Assembly (NCBI GenBank): GCA_964648365.1
Contig: CAZYLK010000125.1
Coordinates: forward strand, 1 to 18,248
DNA from: SURF-32 sp964648365
GTDB taxonomy: Bacteria > Planctomycetota > Phycisphaerae > UBA1845
Direction of reading: 5' to 3'
Length of the DNA stretch: 18,248 nucleotides
Below, one piece after another: positions 14,814-18,248 of this stretch. The number at the start of each line of letters is the position of its first letter. Within the stretch, counting starts at the first letter, position 1. Below the pieces are notes generated by a model, which saw only the letters and a list, made by a program, of their open reading frames with translations, was not told the DNA's origin and made no database searches. Made by a program: the position numbers and the translations under genes.

Positions 14814-14999
14814 TCAGGCCTCCTCGTCGCCGACAGGAAGCGTCTGCCGGGCACTGACGTAGCCGCAGATGCCGCAGGCGGCGTGAGGGAGTTTGGGCCG
14901 GCCGCACTTAGGGCACGGGGCAAGGTTTACCGGACGTAAAGCATGGTGCGCTCGGCGCTTACGCTTCGCGGACTTGGATGTTTTCTTTACCGGGAGCAT
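14814..14999 (-). CDS. rpmF: 50S ribosomal protein L32
   Basis: L32 is a small zinc-ribbon protein of the large ribosomal subunit. The 61-residue product starts MLPVKKTSKSAKRKRRAHHA, matching the family's basic N-terminus and RRAHHAL signature, and has CPKC and CGIC as the four zinc ligands (CxxC, about 12 residues, CxxC). The C-terminal GYVSARQTLPVGDEEA tail is slightly extended. ATG 14999 is chosen because it gives the standard N-terminus; an upstream in-frame ATG at 15044 would add a non-homologous piece. The ribosome site is weak. Linkage to fab genes is widespread in bacteria and ties ribosome and membrane production together. Confidence 0.95.
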   Translation of the reverse strand: MLPVKKTSKSAKRKRRAHHALRPVNLAPCPKCGRPKLPHAACGICGYVSARQTLPVGDEEA

Positions 15000-15445
15000 G
15001 ACAACTTCGCTGATAAGTGGACCCACGTCGGCCCGCATCCGCACGCGGCGCCGCCACCGCCAACCCGATCCAGCCGGGCATGCCGGTCCGTCCGGTGGCG
15101 AAACGAAGAAAGGTACGGGCGGGGGCGGGTGATGTCAATCGCGGCCGGCGAGGCGCGCGAGGCGGCGCGGCGCGGCGCGAGGCGAGGCGAGGCGAACGCG
15201 CGGCGGCGGCACGATGCCCCCCACAACGAACCACCCCCACTGGCAGCGTTCGCGCGGGCCCCGGCCACGGTTCGCCGTCAACCGCCGCGCGAAGATTCCG
15301 ATAAGAACGTGCGAAATCCGCGCGAAGTTGGGGTTTTTTCTTGACTCTGGTGGCAGGCAACCGGTAGAGTCCGATAGCTCGACCGCGACGGGGCTGGTTG
15401 GGAGCCGCCCGGCGGTGGACGCGACCTCTTTCGGGAGACACGGGT
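15000..15445. other. Divergent intergenic region, rpmF / beta-helix gene
   Basis: A 446-bp stretch with no supported gene. It should hold the rpmF promoter (minus) and the promoter of the beta-helix gene (plus, see 15341-15370). Bases about 15146-15210 are low-complexity, built from GGCGA, GAGGC and GGCGC units, with three exact tandem GGCGA copies at 15181-15195. CCGCGCGAAG occurs twice (about 15283 and 15319). A frame is open through this region into the beta-helix gene, but its translation is low-complexity and lacks a signal peptide. Confidence 0.5.
15341..15370 (+). promoter_or_regulatory. Candidate promoter of the first beta-helix gene
   Basis: TTGACT (15341-15346, five of six matches) and TAGAGT (15365-15370, four of six) are separated by 18 bp, about 75 bp upstream of the ATG at 15446. 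A T6 run lies immediately upstream (15334-15339). Confidence 0.45.
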
Positions 15446-16950
15446 ATGAGGCGGACAATCGCGAAAACGCTGCAATTCTGTGCGTGTGTGTGACGCTGCC
15501 GGTGGCTGCACAGACGACCTACTACGTGGACGACGACTCGACGTGCACGTCGAGTTGCGGTTCGAGTTGGGCGACGGCCTACCCGGACTTGCATGCCGCA
15601 CTGGCTGCCGCGAGCGATGGCGACACGATTCGGGTCGGGCAGGGCACGTACTGGCCGACGTACTGCGAGGAATGCGACGAGGAGGACCGAGGCCAGACGT
15701 TCCAACTGGTCGACGGGGTGACCATCGAGGGCGGCTATGCGGGTTATGGCGCCGGTGAGCCGAACACACGCGACCTCGCCATCTATCAGACCATACTCAG
15801 CGGTGACCTCGATACGACCAGCAACGACGACAGTTTCCACGTCGTCTCCGCAGGGCCCGGCATTGGCACCGATACTGTTCTGGACGGTGTCACCATCAAG
15901 AAGGGGCGGGCCGATGGAGACTCGACTGAGAGCAGACGTGGCGCAGGCCTTTGCCTAACAGGCTATGTCGCAGGAAATCCACCAACGCCCTCCGCAAGTC
16001 CCACGATCCGGAACTGCACGTTTGAGTACAACACGGCCACCGCGCCAACACCATACTATCAGGCCAGCGGGGGAGCGGTGTTCTGCGGAACACCATCGAC
16101 AGCCGAATTTGAAAACTGCACGTTCCAGAATAACACCGCATGGAATCAAGGAGGCGCGGTCTTCGCAGACAAGGCTGCGCCAAAGTTCACGGACTGCCGC
16201 TTCATCTCCAACTACGCCTACGGCGTGGACTACGATGACGGTTTCGGCGGCGCCGTTGCCATAGGGAACCAAAGTGGGTTCGACCACGACGTCGAATTTC
16301 TCCGCTGCATTTTCCAGCACAACGTGGCCGCGCAGGACGGCGGTGCGATTTACACGAACGACTCGACGGTCGGCGACCTCGTCATGACCAACTGCCTGCT
16401 GTACCGCAACAACGCGGGCGTCGCGACCAATCGTACAACCGGAAAGGGAGGCGCCATCTACACAACGCGGCTCACCTATCTGACCAACTGCACGATCGCC
16501 CAGAACTGGACCGGTGACGCCGACGGCGGCGGAGGCATCTACCATAACGTAGATTCACCGGAAGACTCCGAAATGAATAACTGCATCCTCTGGGAGAACA
16601 CCGCGGACGGCGACGACTCGGACGAGGCCGACCAGATCGTCGTAGCCGATGACTGGCTCGACGTGTTCAACACGTGCATCCAGGTAATCGAAACGGAAGA
16701 GTGGGAAGAGGAGGAGACAAACACGACGGGGAACCCGCTATTCACGAGCCTGGTTAATGACAACTACGTGCTGGTCACAAGCGGGTGTTCCGGGCAGGAC
16801 TGCGACTCCAGCTGCATCGATGAGGGCGACAACGGTGACATCGAGTGTGAGGGTGTCGATGGAGTCGACCTTGTCTTGAACGACCGTTGCATCGAACTTG
16901 AGGGCCATGGAGAGATCAATGACATGGGCTGCCTGGAGTCTCAGGAATGA
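15446..16950 (+). CDS. Secreted right-handed beta-helix protein, frame interrupted in signal peptide
   Basis: A surface or secreted protein of about 500 residues if the frame is repaired. The body, from TTYYVDDDSTCTSSCGSSWA onward, is a right-handed parallel beta-helix: at least five coils repeat the pattern NCTFxxNxAxxxGGAVF/GGAIY, the architecture of pectate-lyase-like and 'choice-of-anchor Q' proteins. It ends CIDEGDN...INDMGCLE, the degenerate form of the family's SPCIDAGDN...VDMGAYE ending. ATG 15446, with GGGAG eight bases upstream, starts MRRTIAKTLQFCACV but reaches TGA at 15491-15493 in that frame. The body is in another frame. Losing one TG from the run at 15484-15492 would give MRRTIAKTLQFCACVTLPVA-AQTTYY, a perfect signal peptide. 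So the gene is either switched off, mis-assembled, or uses an unseen start. The product's target is unknown. Confidence 0.7.
15484..15492 (+). repeat. Short TG dinucleotide run at the frame break
   Basis: GTGTGTGTG at the end of the signal-peptide coding segment. It is the only repeat-like sequence at the place where the reading frame must shift by two bases (or minus one) to join the signal peptide to the protein. The run has only four TG units, shorter than most known phase-variable tracts. Confidence 0.6.
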
Positions 16951-18248
16951 CGAAAACAGCCCACACTGCTTGGTCGTTTCACTTACGCGGTCGGCCATGT
17001 TTGGCGTTTGTCTGGGGGTGGGCATTCCTTGTCTTGGCCTCGTCTCAGACGGTGATGGGTTCGACGCTGTTCGTCGACAAACACGCGAGCGGACATAACG
17101 ATGGAACGTCCTGGCAGGATGCGTTCATTGATCTCCAGTCCGCGTTGCGTGCTTGCGATCCGGGCGACGAGATCTGGGTAGCCCGCGGAGAATATCGCCC
17201 AGGGCGTGATCGCGAAGCGACATTTACTCTGAAGGATCGCATTGGCCTTTACGGCGGCTTCGAGGGCAACGAATCGGCGCGCGACGAGCGCGACGTCGGA
17301 CGGCATCACACGGTCTTGTCGGGCAATATCGGCGACCGCGACGTCTCATCCGACAATGTTTATCGGGTTGTCTCGGGCACGAATCTGTCGACAGAAACCA
17401 TGCTGGACGGTTTTACGATTTCGGGAGCCTACAATGACCGTCCGGAGGAGTTGGCTCGTGGGGGCGGACTTTATATCGTCCGATCCGATCTGCAAATCGC
17501 CCGATGCTCCTTCCTGGACAATTTCGGCGCAGGTGGCGGCGTTTGGAACGAGATGGGCCGGCCCTCGCTTCGTGACTGCGTTTTCCTGCGGAACGAACGC
17601 AGCGCATTCACTAACTACATGGGCAATCCGTCATTCCTCCGGTGTAGATTCCTGCACAACGTGTCCTCGAGCGGCGACGGTGGCGCCTACAATGGCGGGA
17701 GCACGTATCTTACGCCTGTCTTCAGGCAGTGCCTATTTTATCATAATTACGCATCTGCTTGGGGTGGTGCCTACTACGGCGTCGGCGACCCTCTCTTCGA
17801 CGGGTGTCTGTTCGTCGGGAACTACGCTGAGACGGCCGCGGGCGCCGTCTATCTCCGTGCGGGCAAGGGCCGGGTCTTCAACTGCGCGTTCTTCAAGAAC
17901 GAGGCGGGTCGGACCGTCGGAGGGTTGGGAAACGGCAGCCAGGAGATCGACCCCGTGCTGGCAAATTGCCTGTTCTGGGGCAACACGGCGGCCGTCGGCT
18001 CGGTCCAAAAACAGCAACTGTCGCTACGCGAAGGGAATAAGGTAGATTACTCCTGCGTGCAGGGCTGGGACGGGACTTACGGCGGCGTCGGCAATCACGG
18101 CCTCGACCCGCGGTTCGTCGATTTCGACGGCAGCGACTATCGCCTCACCGCCGGCTCGCCGTGCATCGATGCGGGCGACAACGAGGCCGTCACCGAGCCG
18201 TTCGACCTCGACGGCAATCCGCGCATCCTCAGCGACGTGGTGGACATG
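16947..18248 (+). CDS. Secreted right-handed beta-helix protein, second paralog (partial at right edge)
   Basis: The frame opens at ATG 16947 and stays open to the window end, giving 434 residues. The start overlaps the previous stop as ATGA, suggesting translational coupling. Residues about 1-38 form a long signal peptide, MTKTAHTAWSFHLRGR followed by a hydrophobic CLAFVWGWAFLVLASS segment and cleavage near VMGS. The mature part begins TLFVDKHASGHNDGTSW and parallels the upstream gene: GDEIWVARGEYRP, YGGFEGNE, HTVLSGN, TMLDGFTISGA, then coils of the type LRDCVFLRNE, GGAYY, FDGCLFVGNYA. Near the end comes AGSPCIDAGDN, then DLDGNPRILSDVVDM, the choice-of-anchor Q ending; in relatives GAYE follows at once, so the end of the repeat module is probably only a few residues beyond the window. 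The function of these surface proteins is unknown; pectate-lyase-like activity is not supported by any catalytic motif I can see. Confidence 0.8.
   Translation, partial: MTKTAHTAWSFHLRGRPCLAFVWGWAFLVLASSQTVMGSTLFVDKHASGHNDGTSWQDAFIDLQSALRACDPGDEIWVARGEYRPGRDREATFTLKDRIGLYGGFEGNESARDERDVGRHHTVLSGNIGDRDVSSDNVYRVVSGTNLSTETMLDGFTISGAYNDRPEELARGGGLYIVRSDLQIARCSFLDNFGAGGGVWNEMGRPSLRDCVFLRNERSAFTNYMGNPSFLRCRFLHNVSSSGDGGAYNGGSTYLTPVFRQCLFYHNYASAWGGAYYGVGDPLFDGCLFVGNYAETAAGAVYLRAGKGRVFNCAFFKNEAGRTVGGLGNGSQEIDPVLANCLFWGNTAAVGSVQKQQLSLREGNKVDYSCVQGWDGTYGGVGNHGLDPRFVDFDGSDYRLTAGSPCIDAGDNEAVTEPFDLDGNPRILSDVVDM

Noticed and set aside
14524..14907. Minus-strand frames between rpmF and fabH as a plsX remnant
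   Set aside because: No PlsX motif is visible in any of the three frames; the composition is that of non-coding GC-rich DNA.
15214..15445. Upstream ATG at 15214 as the start of the first beta-helix protein
   Set aside because: It would give a low-complexity Arg/Pro-rich N-terminus without a signal peptide for a protein that should be exported, and it reads through the likely promoter.
1..18248. tRNA, rRNA, known riboswitch or insertion-sequence transposase
   Set aside because: None was recognised on either strand by reading; a covariance-model search was not possible here.

Overview
The window is GC-rich bacterial DNA with a layout that suggests a planctomycete (Planctomycetota, possibly Phycisphaerae-like). 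This is inferred from gene content: secreted right-handed beta-helix proteins with a 'choice-of-anchor Q' style end, a secreted protein with a Lys-rich KxKxK C-terminal module, a FabD with a GLSLGE nucleophile elbow, a REP/MITE-like element with a GTGTGGCACG stem, and an rpmF-fab cluster. No rRNA or 16S marker is present, so the assignment is not proven.

Layout from left to right: the 3' tail of an unidentified + strand gene (3-107); a non-coding stretch holding a compound inverted repeat (310-414); a large two-domain glycosyltransferase on the minus strand (657-3149), whose N-terminal half contains two nine-base G tracts; a secreted thioredoxin/TlpA-like protein (3543-4778); a lower-GC island (about 4860-6920) with three perfect long palindromes, an AbiEi-type antitoxin/regulator (5151-6026, +) and an AbiEii-type nucleotidyltransferase toxin (6003-6920, -), arranged tail to tail with a 24-bp overlap; a small secreted peptide or lipoprotein (7067-7273, -); a YceH/DUF480 protein (7725-8405, +); and a secreted protein of unknown function (8626-9648, +) ending at a strong hairpin.

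From 9823 to 14999 the minus strand carries the type II fatty-acid synthesis cluster, transcribed right to left: rpmF (L32), fabH, fabD, fabG, acpP, fabF. FabD loads malonyl on ACP, FabH starts the chain, FabG reduces and FabF elongates. The plsX gene that commonly lies between rpmF and fabH is not there; a 299-bp gap without a recognisable gene takes its place.

The right end (15446-18248, +) holds two adjacent paralogous secreted beta-helix proteins whose genes overlap as ATGA. In the first, the natural signal-peptide start lies in a different frame from the body of the protein; removing one TG from a short TG run would restore a perfect signal peptide. The second runs off the window.

The most interesting items are the tail-to-tail AbiE pair with its palindromic putative operators, the possibly slippage-prone tracts in two surface-related genes (G9 twice in the glycosyltransferase, TG in the beta-helix signal peptide), and the REP/MITE-like element.
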